Positions 54,643-63,164 of a stretch of DNA of 64,000 nucleotides are shown piece after piece (positions within the stretch are counted from its first letter, which is position 1; each line of letters opens with the position of its first letter). A program made the translations under genes and the position numbers. The notes under the pieces were generated by a model, which worked only from the letters and a program-made list of their open reading frames with translations, did no database searches and was not told the DNA's origin. The stretch comes from Massilia sp. Bi118 (GTDB lineage: Bacteria > Pseudomonadota > Gammaproteobacteria > Burkholderiales > Burkholderiaceae_D): contig NZ_CAKKMV010000006.1 in NCBI RefSeq assembly GCF_918697865.1, positions 62,001-126,000 of the forward strand, written 5' to 3'.

Positions 54643-55503
54643 ATGAACATGAAGAAGATTTCGGGAATCGTCGCCGGCGCCGCACTGGCAATTGGCCTGG
54701 CTGCCCCGGCTAGCGCAGTTACCCTGGTGGCTGGTGACATCAAGATCACCATCAACGCTTTTGACGCCGGCACCGTCGGCTACGGCAACACCTCTGGCGT
54801 GAAATGCGAAACCGCTGCTGTATGCGACACCAAAGCAGCATCGCCGGCGCCGAACGCCTACAACGGCGAAGACACCTGGGGTATCTTCTCGGTGCAGAGC
54901 ATCTCGCGCGTGTCGGATGGCAGCCTGATCTGGACCGCCGGCCCTAACGAATTCATGACCGGCATGTTCGGCGGCATCCATGACACCTATGTCGAAGTCA
55001 GCGGCAACAAATCGCCGCAGACCCTGGCACTGGGCACCGGCGGCTGGCTGAACATGTACCTGACCAGCCAGAACTACAACGCCTCCTACGGTCCGAACGG
55101 CCGTCTGGGCGAATTCGGCTACAAGGGCATCACCGACGTCCCTGGCACCCTCGCGCTGTCGGCTAACTTCGGCGCAGGCGTTCTGGGCGGCGATCCGGAA
55201 TACACCTACACCTCCAGCTTTGCCAACAACACCATTTCGGGTGGCGGCCAGGGCTTCCTGGATGTGACCGGCGGCAGCATGGCCTACACCTTCGATACCG
55301 ACGGCCAGATGGACCCGAACGGCAACATGCACGACCTGTTCCTGAAGGTCACCTACGGTCAGACCGGTGCATCGGCAGCTGCTGGCTGGACCGTCGACGC
55401 CAGCGGTGACGTGCAAGGCGCCGCCGTTCCGGAACCGGGTTCGCTGGCTCTGCTGGGCCTGGGCCTGGCTGGCGTGGCTGGCCTGCGTCGCCGCCGCAAG
55501 TAA
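54643..55503 (+). CDS. PEP-CTERM sorting-domain protein
   Basis: Encodes 286 aa: signal peptide (residues 1-25, ending APASA), a secreted beta-rich domain of about 225 residues rich in Gly, Asn and Thr, and the C-terminal sorting signal VPEPGSLALLGLGLAGVAGLRRRRK. An exosortase (XrtA type, not in the window) would cleave near PEP and probably transfer the protein to the cell surface or exopolysaccharide. GAGGA lies 10 bases before ATG 54643. Two hairpins follow the gene. The substrate or structural role is unknown. Confidence 0.93.
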   Translation: MNMKKISGIVAGAALAIGLAAPASAVTLVAGDIKITINAFDAGTVGYGNTSGVKCETAAVCDTKAASPAPNAYNGEDTWGIFSVQSISRVSDGSLIWTAGPNEFMTGMFGGIHDTYVEVSGNKSPQTLALGTGGWLNMYLTSQNYNASYGPNGRLGEFGYKGITDVPGTLALSANFGAGVLGGDPEYTYTSSFANNTISGGGQGFLDVTGGSMAYTFDTDGQMDPNGNMHDLFLKVTYGQTGASAAAGWTVDASGDVQGAAVPEPGSLALLGLGLAGVAGLRRRRK

Positions 55504-55540
55504 TCGTCAGGACAAGCGCCGGATAATCCGGCCTTGCCAG

Positions 55541-55564
55541 GCCGAAGCCGCCACCGGCTTCGGC
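55541..55564 (+). terminator. First hairpin after the PEP-CTERM gene
   Basis: GCCGAAGCCG (55541-55550) pairs perfectly with CGGCTTCGGC (55555-55564) around a CCAC loop, 37 bases past the stop. There is no T run; probably an mRNA-stabilising stem or part of a double terminator. Confidence 0.6.
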
Positions 55565-55579
55565 TTGACGGAATTCTTT

Positions 55580-55617
55580 ACACCCTGCACAGCCTCGGCT
55601 TGCAGGGTGTTTTCATT
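55580..55617 (+). terminator. Second hairpin and T-tract after the PEP-CTERM gene
   Basis: ACACCCTGCA (55580-55589) pairs perfectly with TGCAGGGTGT (55601-55610) and is followed by TTTCATTT. It lies just beyond the 3' end of the convergent nucleotidyltransferase gene. Confidence 0.8.
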
Positions 55618-55632
55618 TCTACTCTGTTTTTT

Positions 55633-56733
55633 TTACTGCTGGACCTGGCCGGCGTCGACGCGCGGCGTGATGAAGGCTTTATGGAACAGATGCCGCGCGA
55701 GCAGCAAGGGCGGCATGCGCAGCCAGTTGCCGCGCACATATAACATGCTCAGCGCCAGCGGCGTCATGGCATCGGCGCAGCTCGGGTGGGCCGGCGCCAG
55801 GCCACGCAGGAACAGCCGGTCCATCAGCGCCAGCAGTGCCCGGCCCGGGCTTCCGCGCCCGCTGCCAGCGTCCGCCAGCACCGTGTCCGGCACCGGCGTG
55901 CCGAACAGGCGCACCGCATAGCGCAGCGCATAGAACAGCGGCCGCTCCAGCTCGAGCGAGCGCGCGCGCGGCGCCAGCCCCGCCCAGAACCCGGCCTGGC
56001 CGCCGAACTGCAGCAGCAGCCGGTGGATATCGAACAGGTCGCGCAAACCATGACTGAATTCGCCGTCCGAGAACAGGTGCACGGCGCTGTGCAGCACCAT
56101 GTCCTGCGGTGCCAGCACTGCCAGGCCAGGCGCATCGGCGAGCGGACGGGCGGCAGCACGCAGCTTTTCCGGATCCGGGCGCACCCTTGCCGTCTCGGGG
56201 AGTATCGCATGATGGACGTCGATACTGCTCTGGCGCCGGACGTGCTCCATCGGCGGCAGCTCATGCATCCACTCGCGGTAGTAGCGTTGGTCGTAGGCGT
56301 CGTGGTGGGTACCGGCCCAACCGTGCACCATCAACGCCGACTCGACTTCGCCCAATCGGTTCTTCGGCACCAGGATATCGATGTCGTTGTAAAGCCGTCC
56401 ATCACCTGCACATAGGTTTGCCATCGTGTATGCGGCCCCCTTCAGCAGCAGCACCGGCAGGCCGGTTGGCCGCAGCGCTTCCTGGATGCAGGCAACTTCA
56501 TAATGCACGGCTTGGCGATGGCGTATCGCCAGCGGACGGACCCATTCGAACAGCGCACGCGCACGCGCGGGCACTTGCGGCAGCAGCTCCCGCTCCTCGA
56601 TCAGCACCAGCAAGGATGGGGTCAGGTTGGCCGCCGCCGCTTGGCGCATCAGCAGGTCCCACTCATTCACGCTGAATGCGGGGAGCCGATCCGGGTCGCG
56701 CAATGCACGCAGCAGCAGCGACACCCCCTTCAT
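55633..56733 (-). CDS. Nucleotidyltransferase family protein (NTP_transf_5) of the HPr-rel-A cluster
   Basis: Encodes a 366-aa cytosolic protein of the uncharacterised NTP_transf_5 family. The nucleotidyltransferase-like motif is seen as LLLKGAAYTMANLC followed by GRLYNDIDILVPK, with the DxD metal site, and SIDVHHAIL later. It is the last of four minus-strand genes and overlaps the kinase gene by four bases (ATGA). Such proteins accompany HprK-related kinases in exosortase loci and some lasso-peptide clusters. The substrate is unknown. Confidence 0.82.
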   Translation of the reverse strand: MKGVSLLLRALRDPDRLPAFSVNEWDLLMRQAAAANLTPSLLVLIEERELLPQVPARARALFEWVRPLAIRHRQAVHYEVACIQEALRPTGLPVLLLKGAAYTMANLCAGDGRLYNDIDILVPKNRLGEVESALMVHGWAGTHHDAYDQRYYREWMHELPPMEHVRRQSSIDVHHAILPETARVRPDPEKLRAAARPLADAPGLAVLAPQDMVLHSAVHLFSDGEFSHGLRDLFDIHRLLLQFGGQAGFWAGLAPRARSLELERPLFYALRYAVRLFGTPVPDTVLADAGSGRGSPGRALLALMDRLFLRGLAPAHPSCADAMTPLALSMLYVRGNWLRMPPLLLARHLFHKAFITPRVDAGQVQQ

Positions 56734-57647
56734 GGCCGTGGCCGCTCCAGCGCCGAAAACATCGCAATCGCTTCATCGAGATCGCTGTAGCGGAAATCGA
56801 AGCTCATGCAGCGCTCGATCACGCCGCCCAGGGTGGCAAATCCCTGCGCACCCAGTTGACTGTAATTGAAAGCGTTCTCGGCCACTCGCAAAAAAGCGCG
56901 TGTACGCGGGATTGGCGTCAGCGATAGCGCGGCACCGGGTTCGTACTTCGGAAAAATGATCCAGGCTGGCTGCGCCGTTTCGCCGGCACGGGCGACGCTG
57001 CCAGCGGGCGCCTTCAGATAGGCCACCGTACCCTTGGTGGTATTGCTGACAGGGCGGCTGAACACCGCATCCGGGACGTAAGCGCGGATAACATCGATCG
57101 ACCGATTCTTGAGGCTGACCGGCCGCGGCACGGGCGCCAGGCGCAAGTCATGCGGCCGGAACAGCGCGAGCTCGTCGGACAGCAGGCGCCAGCCGCGGTT
57201 GACCAGAGCAGCGCACAAGGTGCTCTTGCCCGAGCCCGGGGGGGCGGGCAATATCGCCGCGAAGCCATCTTTTTCGACCACGGCTGCATGGACCATCAGA
57301 TAGGTGTGAGCCCGCGTTGAAATGCACCAGTTCAACCCCCACTCGAACATGGGAAACGCATGGGCCTCGGGCAAGGGCTCGAATGGCGTCAAGCCGTCGA
57401 GATCGAAGATGATTTGGGGACGGAACCATTTGCGCATGCCGCCGGCATTCCGCAGCCGAACGTGGAAGTCGGCAAACTCGCAAGGCTCGGGCACCGGATA
57501 ATCCGAATATAACAAGGAAATTCCGTCGGCCACGTTGGGACTGGACGAGTAAATGCGGCTGATGAAGGGCCCAGTCTGCATATCCAGCCCCCTGCCGGCC
57601 AGGCGCTCTTCCAGTTGGCGCCGGGTAAGGGATGCAAGCGTCAACAT
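56730..57647 (-). CDS. HprK-related kinase A
   Basis: Encodes a 305-aa kinase resembling the C-terminal domain of HPr kinase/phosphorylase. The P-loop is PPGSGKST (about 136-143) and the following LLSDELALF (Asp158) matches the catalytic loop of the family. No HPr partner is encoded nearby. Related kinases in lasso-peptide clusters phosphorylate a serine of the peptide, so a peptide or protein substrate is likely. It overlaps the PqqD-like gene by seven bases and the nucleotidyltransferase gene by four. Confidence 0.85.
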   Translation of the reverse strand: MLTLASLTRRQLEERLAGRGLDMQTGPFISRIYSSSPNVADGISLLYSDYPVPEPCEFADFHVRLRNAGGMRKWFRPQIIFDLDGLTPFEPLPEAHAFPMFEWGLNWCISTRAHTYLMVHAAVVEKDGFAAILPAPPGSGKSTLCAALVNRGWRLLSDELALFRPHDLRLAPVPRPVSLKNRSIDVIRAYVPDAVFSRPVSNTTKGTVAYLKAPAGSVARAGETAQPAWIIFPKYEPGAALSLTPIPRTRAFLRVAENAFNYSQLGAQGFATLGGVIERCMSFDFRYSDLDEAIAMFSALERPRP

Positions 57648-57928
57648 GCAATCGTATCGACGAGGTACAGGCGTTTCATTTGTTCGAGCAGGGCGTCGGT
57701 TTCCTCCTCCAGCTCAACATCGTCGATATCGAATTCTGCCTTCAGCAAAGCCATCAGCGCTTGGCGGGTAGCCGAGGCTGGTTTCAACGCGAGCAAAATT
57801 TCGATGGCTGGCGCGCCGAGAAGGTGAGTGTCACCCGAGAGATCGTTGTACACCAGGTATTCATCATCCCAGCCATGGTACTGCAAATGCTGACCCGGCC
57901 GCAGATACCATGTATCGCCAGCTTCCAC
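57641..57928 (-). CDS. PqqD-like peptide chaperone of the HPr-rel-A system
   Basis: Encodes 95 aa of the PqqD/RiPP-recognition-element type: a beta strand start (WYLRPGQHLQYHGWDDEYLVYN), GDTHLLGAPAIEILLAL, and helices to the end. Such proteins bind leader peptides and present them to modifying enzymes. It is translationally coupled to the kinase gene and lies three bases after the 203-aa gene. The assignment to the HPr-rel-A system follows from the neighbour set. Confidence 0.82.
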   Translation of the reverse strand: MEAGDTWYLRPGQHLQYHGWDDEYLVYNDLSGDTHLLGAPAIEILLALKPASATRQALMALLKAEFDIDDVELEEETDALLEQMKRLYLVDTIAC

Positions 57929-57931
57929 AGC

Positions 57932-58543
57932 TCAATCCATTGTCTTTTTGAGGTAGTCCACGATTTGGTAGGCATTCCAACGCTGCCCTGCCGTCGGTTC
58001 GTAATAGCCTCGCGTGCTCCACTCGGTCCACATGTTCCGCACCGATTCGAGTGTCTGGAAATTCACACGCTTCGACAAGACGTTCAAGTAGGCGGCCATG
58101 ACGTACTGACCCATTTTGGTCGTATCGCACTGCGCACCTTTGATGACGTCCATGCATTTCAAGTTGTAATACGGGCTATAGCGACTGATCGTGAAATGCC
58201 GGCGGAACAAATCACCCGACGGACAGGACGATGGCCAGCCCAAAGTGCGCCAGTCGTACGGTGGCCGACCATTGCATACAGCCGAACCTTTTCGGTGGTA
58301 GCTGGTTGCACCGGCCTGCACGGACAAAGCCGCCGAGCCCGACAAGCCGCAATAGGTACAAGCCATGCCGGGCTCACTGTGAAGTGTCAGCAGGACGCCG
58401 GCTGCACCGGCACCGGCTTTGCTGAAACGCCGTCGCGCTGCACCTTTAGTCGAAAGCAAGGACGGCTTGGCAGCGGCAGTGCCTGGCGCCATGCCAGGGG
58501 TAAGCTCACTGCTTTCTCTCTCAGGAAAATCTTCGGTAGCCAC
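57932..58543 (-). CDS. 203-aa Tat-like protein at the head of the HPr-rel-A cluster (candidate substrate)
   Basis: Encodes 203 aa with three parts. Residues 1-36 are polar and low-complexity. Then ARRRFSK followed by AGAGAAGVLLTL gives a twin-arginine-like signal. After MACTYCGLSGSAALS comes a domain with five cysteines, rich in Tyr and Trp. I do not recognise its function. The RRRF-KAGAGAAGVLLTL block is conserved in similarly placed proteins I recall, but I cannot verify that here. It leads the operon, right after a sigma-54 promoter, and sits beside the PqqD-like protein, so it may be the modified or exported substrate. Confidence 0.75.
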   Translation of the reverse strand: MATEDFPERESSELTPGMAPGTAAAKPSLLSTKGAARRRFSKAGAGAAGVLLTLHSEPGMACTYCGLSGSAALSVQAGATSYHRKGSAVCNGRPPYDWRTLGWPSSCPSGDLFRRHFTISRYSPYYNLKCMDVIKGAQCDTTKMGQYVMAAYLNVLSKRVNFQTLESVRNMWTEWSTRGYYEPTAGQRWNAYQIVDYLKKTMD

Positions 58544-58604
58544 GGGGGGTCCTCATCCAATTTAATAGTCGCGCACTAGATACAATGCCAGATTCCTTAT
58601 GAAG

Positions 58605-58621
58605 AAGCAATCCTTGTGCCA
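58605..58621 (-). promoter_or_regulatory. Sigma-54 promoter of the HPr-rel-A cluster
   Basis: On the minus strand the site reads TGGCACAAGGATTGCTT, a perfect -24/-12 match (TGGCAC, N5, TTGCT), 62 bases before the start of the 203-aa gene. Confidence 0.9.
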
Positions 58622-58727
58622 TCGACTAGCTTCCCATAAGCAACTCTTTTGGAATCAGTGACTTAACTAAACTTTAGAGGCTATTGCAGAGTTCAACGGA
58701 CTGATGATGTAAAAAAACCTGACAAAA

Positions 58728-59351
58728 TCAGAAGAAACTTTCAGGAATGACAAGTACGTCGCCCGGGCGCATCGGCATGTTGGCCGAGATATCGCCTTCC
58801 TTGATCAGGTCGTCCAGACGCACGTTGAACTTCTGCTGCTTGCCGTCGACGGTACGGATCAGGCTGGCTCGGTTGCCCGCCGCGAATTCGGTCACGCCGC
58901 CGACCGCGATCAGCACGTCCATCAGGCTCATGTCACGGCGGTACGGCAAGGCCTGCGGTTTGGCGGCCTGACCCACCACACGGATCTGTTCGCTGAAATT
59001 GCCGACGAAGTTGGTGACGATGACGGTCACCACCGGTTGCTGGATGAACTTGGCGAGCGCTTTTTCGATATCGCGTGCGAGGTCGGTCGAGGTCTTGCCG
59101 GCGGCCGGCAGGTCTTCGACCAGCGGCGTGGTGATCTTGCCGTCCGGACGGACCGGCACCGACATCGACACCTCCGGATTGCGCCAGACCATGATGTTGA
59201 CGGTGTCGCCCGGCCCGATCAGGTAGTCGGGATTGGTCACCTGGGTTTGCGGCGGAAGAGTCCGGGTGGCGCAGCCGGTCAGGACCAGTGCAAGCGCGGC
59301 GGTGGCCGCCAATGCCGTATGTTTGATCAGGTTCGCCTTGTACTTGCCCAC
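58728..59351 (-). CDS. epsE: PEP-CTERM-associated polysaccharide export lipoprotein (EpsE/Wza-like)
   Basis: Encodes a 207-aa outer-membrane lipoprotein (lipobox LTGC, Cys27) with a Poly_export domain (YLIGPGDTVNIMVWRNPEVS, VRPDGKITTPLVEDLPAAGKT) and one SLBB-like domain (IRVVGQAAKPQALPYRRDMSLMDVL). It is shorter than Wza and fits the EpsE-type family of exosortase loci. GTG 59351 is preceded by AGGGA; TTG 59375 is an alternative. Unusually, it is on the strand opposite to the chain-length and kinase genes that it works with. Confidence 0.88.
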   Translation of the reverse strand: MGKYKANLIKHTALAATAALALVLTGCATRTLPPQTQVTNPDYLIGPGDTVNIMVWRNPEVSMSVPVRPDGKITTPLVEDLPAAGKTSTDLARDIEKALAKFIQQPVVTVIVTNFVGNFSEQIRVVGQAAKPQALPYRRDMSLMDVLIAVGGVTEFAAGNRASLIRTVDGKQQKFNVRLDDLIKEGDISANMPMRPGDVLVIPESFF

Positions 59352-59460
59352 GTCATTCCCTTTCGTCCAACACAAATGTTAATAAGCCGCTAACGGCTAT
59401 GTATTGTATAACATAGTGCTTTAGGAAAAGCCTCGCACGCTAGAAATCTTTCCCAAAGTC

Positions 59461-60273
59461 TCACTTCTGTTGCAGGAGATTCTTCACATATTTTATCGGC
59501 ACCGCATAGGTGATCCCGCTGGGATTGCTGATCGCGCTTTCCTTCAAGCCCTTCACGAACACGGCATTGATGACGCCCCAGACTTCGCCGCTGGCGGGGT
59601 CGTAGACCGGGCTGCCGCTGTTACCGGGATAGGCCGTGCCGTCGAGCTGGAAAATATCGAAGGAGCTGCGCTGCAGCTGCGCCACCTGACGCGGGTCGAG
59701 CTTGCGCGAATTCAGCGAGGGCATGACGATCGGCGTGATGGCGGCCAGGCTGGCCTTGTGCGTGGCGGCATGCAGACCAAGCGCCATGCCCAGCGGATAG
59801 CCGGTATAGGCCAGGCCCTGCCCCTCCAGCACGCCGTCCGAATCGCCCAGCTTTAATGCCGGCAGCGGCGATCCGCTCAGGCGCAGGTGCGCCAGGTCGT
59901 GTTCGGTGTCGCGCGCCACCAGCTGGGCCGGGCGGAAGCGCACCATGTCGCCGTCGCCGATGACGATGCCGAGCTGCTCCATGTGCGCTTCGTCCAGCCT
60001 CTCGGGCACCACGTGCGCATTGGTAATCACGCTCAAGCCGTCTCCCACCACGAAGCCGGTGCCGAAGAACACGATCGATGGACTGCGCGTGCGCTCAAAA
60101 GTGCCGACGCCGACCACCGATCGTTTGACGACCGGAATCACTGCCGTCAAGTCGGCCGCCATTGCCGGTGCCAGCAGGCAGATCGCGGCCAGGCCAGCCA
60201 ACAGAACTTGCCACAGCTTCCACGGTGTTTCGATGGCGCACCAACCGTGCACCCCTTTTTGCAATTTAGACAT
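59461..60273 (-). CDS. Trypsin-like serine protease inside the EPS locus
   Basis: Encodes 270 aa. A membrane/signal segment (about residues 20-40, ending PAMAA) is followed by a trypsin-like domain with His87 (TNAHVV), Asp126 (EHDLAHL) and Ser219 (PGNSGSP). No PDZ domain is present. It is probably periplasmic. It lies between the EpsE gene and the divergent chain-length gene, so it could process an envelope or PEP-CTERM protein; this is inference. Confidence 0.85.
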   Translation of the reverse strand: MSKLQKGVHGWCAIETPWKLWQVLLAGLAAICLLAPAMAADLTAVIPVVKRSVVGVGTFERTRSPSIVFFGTGFVVGDGLSVITNAHVVPERLDEAHMEQLGIVIGDGDMVRFRPAQLVARDTEHDLAHLRLSGSPLPALKLGDSDGVLEGQGLAYTGYPLGMALGLHAATHKASLAAITPIVMPSLNSRKLDPRQVAQLQRSSFDIFQLDGTAYPGNSGSPVYDPASGEVWGVINAVFVKGLKESAISNPSGITYAVPIKYVKNLLQQK

Positions 60274-60608
60274 TACAATGAAGCAGTTACTTTGAGAAAG
60301 TTGCGATTCCGCAAGTCTACTTCATGAATGCTTCGCACGTCACAGCCCTATTTCCTCAATGCAAAAAATGGAAGCGATTTCATTAAACCCCCGTCAATAA
60401 TTTCACAAAACCAATGCAAAATTAAGCCTAACTCCGGGTTTCTTAAAGGAATTTGTGTTGTAGACGAGGTACGCCTTGTTGAGCCCTTCACATTTTTCTT
60501 GTGCTTAATTGCAATTGCCCTGAGTACAAGCGATGATGCGAAGTATTCCATTTTCCTTTGATTTGGATCACTACTCGATTCCAGATCTTTCATGGTGAGA
60601 TTGACACG
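60274..60608. other. 335-bp AT-rich divergent region before the EPS operon
   Basis: The region separates the trypsin-like protease from the chain-length gene and is much lower in GC than the genes. I see no consensus sigma-54 site, no strong -35/-10 pair and no JUMPstart-like element. A 77-codon open frame inside it lacks a ribosome-binding site. Confidence 0.6.
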
Positions 60609-62153
60609 ATGGCAGAGATCACAGCCACCCTCCTGAATTTCCTTAAAGCAATCGGCAAGTACCGCTGGTACGCGGTCGCCATTTCCTGGACCATCGCCGT
60701 CATCGGCTGGGCCGTGGTATTGCGCCTGCCGAACCAGTACGAGGCCTCGGCCCGTGTCTATGTCGATACCCAGAGCATTCTCAAGCCTCTGCTGTCGGGC
60801 ATGACCACGATGCCCAACCTGGACCAGCAGGTGGTGTTCATGCGCCGCACGCTGATCAGCCGCCCGAACGTCGAGCGCCTGATGCGCATGGTGGACCTGG
60901 ACGTCAAGGCCAAGGACAGCAAGGAACACGAAAAGATGGTCGACGACTTGATCTCCCAGATCAAGATCGGCGGCACCGAGCGCGACGACATCTACACGAT
61001 CACCTATAACGCCAGCAACCCGAAGCTGGGCAAGGACATCGTCCAGTCGCTGCTGCAAATCTTCGTCGAGGGCAGCTTCAGCGGCAAGAAGCAGGATTCG
61101 GAAAAGGCCGTGCAGTTCATCGAAGACCAGATCAAATCGTATGAAGACAAGCTGACCGCCGCCGAAAACTCGCTGAAAGAGTTCAAGATCAAGAACATGG
61201 GCCTGCTGCCGCGCGAAGGCGGCGGCGACTTCAGCGGCCAGCTGATCTCGGCCACCGACCAGCTGAGCCAGGCGCGCCTGGAACTGGCCGAGGCCGAGCA
61301 GGCCCGCAACGCGATCCGCCGCCAGATCTCGGGCGAACCGGCCAAGCCGGGCAAGCCAGGCGAGGTCATCGAAATCCCGGTCACCGATCCGGAACTGGAA
61401 AACCGCATCTCCACCACGCAAAAGAACCTGGACGCCCTGCGCCTGCAGTACACCGAGCAGCACCCGGACATCGTCGCCAACCGCCGCCTGCTGGACCAGC
61501 TGCTGGCCCAGAAGGCCGAGCTGGCCAAGAACAAGAAGCGCAGCGCCGATCCGGGCGCCGGCTACAGCCCGATGCTGCAGCAGCTGAGCGTCTCGCTGTC
61601 GCAGGCCGAAGCCCATGTGGCGTCGATGCGCACCCGCGTCGAGGAATACGCGGCCCGCGTGGCGCGACTGCGCACCCAGAGTTCCGCAGTGCCGGAAGTC
61701 GAAGCCCAGCTCGCCCAGCTGAATCGCGACTACCAGGTCAACAAGGAAAACTACCAGAAGCTGCTGGAACGCCGCGAATCGGCGCGCCTGTCGGGCGACC
61801 TGTCGTCCGCCACCGACATGCTGACCTTCCGCGTGATCGATCCGCCGACCGTCCCGACCCAGCCGACCGGCCCGAACCGCCTGCGCCTGTTCTCGCTGGT
61901 GTTCGCCGGCGCGCTGGCGGCCGGCATTGCCGTCGCTTTCCTGATGAGCCAGCTGCGCCCGACCTTCCTGAGCCAGGCCACGCTGCGCGAGGTCACCGGC
62001 CTGCCGGTGCTCGGTTCGATCGGCATGAACTGGACCGCGGAACAGACCGTGCGCCGTAAGCGCCGCCTGGCCGCCCTCGGGGTATCGGTGCTGGTGTTGT
62101 TCGGCATCTATGGGGCCGGCATGGCGGCCATCCTGTCCCACCCGACGCTTTAA
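60609..62153 (+). CDS. XrtA-system polysaccharide chain-length determinant (Wzz/EpsF-like)
   Basis: Encodes a 514-aa inner-membrane protein: an N-terminal membrane helix (about residues 22-40), a Wzz-type periplasmic domain (EASARVYVDTQSIL), a long coiled coil (about 180-430), a PTVPTQPTGPNR linker and a C-terminal helix (about 435-455), plus a further hydrophobic tail. It regulates exopolysaccharide chain length and partners with the tyrosine kinase that follows. ATG 60609 gives MAEITATLL. Confidence 0.9.
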   Translation: MAEITATLLNFLKAIGKYRWYAVAISWTIAVIGWAVVLRLPNQYEASARVYVDTQSILKPLLSGMTTMPNLDQQVVFMRRTLISRPNVERLMRMVDLDVKAKDSKEHEKMVDDLISQIKIGGTERDDIYTITYNASNPKLGKDIVQSLLQIFVEGSFSGKKQDSEKAVQFIEDQIKSYEDKLTAAENSLKEFKIKNMGLLPREGGGDFSGQLISATDQLSQARLELAEAEQARNAIRRQISGEPAKPGKPGEVIEIPVTDPELENRISTTQKNLDALRLQYTEQHPDIVANRRLLDQLLAQKAELAKNKKRSADPGAGYSPMLQQLSVSLSQAEAHVASMRTRVEEYAARVARLRTQSSAVPEVEAQLAQLNRDYQVNKENYQKLLERRESARLSGDLSSATDMLTFRVIDPPTVPTQPTGPNRLRLFSLVFAGALAAGIAVAFLMSQLRPTFLSQATLREVTGLPVLGSIGMNWTAEQTVRRKRRLAALGVSVLVLFGIYGAGMAAILSHPTL

Positions 62154-62189
62154 TCGCGGCGCCCCCGCAAAGATTGCAAGGAGTACCAC

Positions 62190-63164
62190 GTGAGCATTAT
62201 TGAAAAAGCAGCCAGCCGCATCGACCGGCAGCGCAGCGCCGCCACGGCCGTCCCTGCCGGCCCCGCCGAGGCGGGCGTGGCCCACGCCGTGCTGGCGGAC
62301 AGCCCGGCCGTGGCCGAGGCCGTCATCCACGAGGCCGTCGTTCAGGACAAGGTCATCCACGAACCCGCGCACGCGATCCCGGCCGCGCCGGCCGCCCTGG
62401 CCATCGGCAACGAACAGCCGGCAACGCCAAAATTCACGACCCGCCGCGTCGAGCTGGACCTGGCGCGCATGCGCGAACTGGGCATGGTCACCGCGGCCGG
62501 CGGCCGTACGCCGCTGCTGGAAGACTTCCGCATCATCAAGCGTCCGCTGCTGCAGCGCGCCTTCGGCGAGCGTTCGCCGACCGGCAAGCCGGGCAACCTG
62601 ATCATGGTGACCAGCTCGCTGCCAGGCGAAGGCAAGACCTATACCGCGATCAACCTGGCGATGAGCATCGCCATGGAACTCGACCACACCGTGCTGCTGG
62701 TCGACGCCGACGTGGCCCGTCCCTCGGTTCTGCGCACGCTCGGCCTGCCGAACCAGCGCGGCCTGATGGACATCCTGGTCGACGACAAGCTCGACATGGC
62801 GGACGTCATGCTGCGCACCAACGTCGATACCCTGTCGATCCTGCCGGCCGGCACCAGTACCGCGCGCGCGACCGAACTGCTGGCCAGCTCGACCATGACC
62901 AACCTGGTCAACGAAATCGCCAACCGCTACCCGGACCGCGTCGTCATCTTCGATTCGCCGCCGCTACTGCTGACCAGCGAATCGCGGGAGCTGGCTTCGC
63001 ACATGGGCCAGATCGTGATGGTGGTCGAAGCCCAGACCACGACCCAGCACGCGGTCAAGGAAGCACTGAGCCAGATCGAAGGCTTCAACAACGTCAATCT
63101 CATTTATAACAAGACCAGGGATCTCCCCGGCATCGAAGAGACGTATGACTATCACTACGGCTAA
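62190..63164 (+). CDS. XrtA-associated tyrosine autokinase (BY-kinase)
   Basis: Encodes a 324-aa cytosolic bacterial tyrosine kinase. Residues 1-90 are a variable, Ala-rich region, then Walker A LPGEGKTYTAINLA (about 145-158), Walker A' VLLVDADVARPS and Walker B VVIFDSPPLL. The C-terminus ETYDYHYG is a tyrosine cluster that would be autophosphorylated. The GTG start at 62190 has AAGGAG in front. It overlaps the outer-membrane gene by 20 bases. Confidence 0.92.
   Translation: MSIIEKAASRIDRQRSAATAVPAGPAEAGVAHAVLADSPAVAEAVIHEAVVQDKVIHEPAHAIPAAPAALAIGNEQPATPKFTTRRVELDLARMRELGMVTAAGGRTPLLEDFRIIKRPLLQRAFGERSPTGKPGNLIMVTSSLPGEGKTYTAINLAMSIAMELDHTVLLVDADVARPSVLRTLGLPNQRGLMDILVDDKLDMADVMLRTNVDTLSILPAGTSTARATELLASSTMTNLVNEIANRYPDRVVIFDSPPLLLTSESRELASHMGQIVMVVEAQTTTQHAVKEALSQIEGFNNVNLIYNKTRDLPGIEETYDYHYG

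Noticed and set aside
58730-58760. Hairpin at the end of the EpsE-like gene
   Set aside because: Only a 4-5 bp stem before a T-rich stretch; too weak to annotate as a terminator.
60328-60561. 77-codon plus-strand frame in the divergent EPS region
   Set aside because: No ribosome-binding site, AT-rich codon use unlike any neighbour, and no recognised sequence; probably noncoding leader.
60348-62687. 779-codon minus-strand frame over the chain-length and kinase genes
   Set aside because: Antisense to two recognised genes; no family signature.
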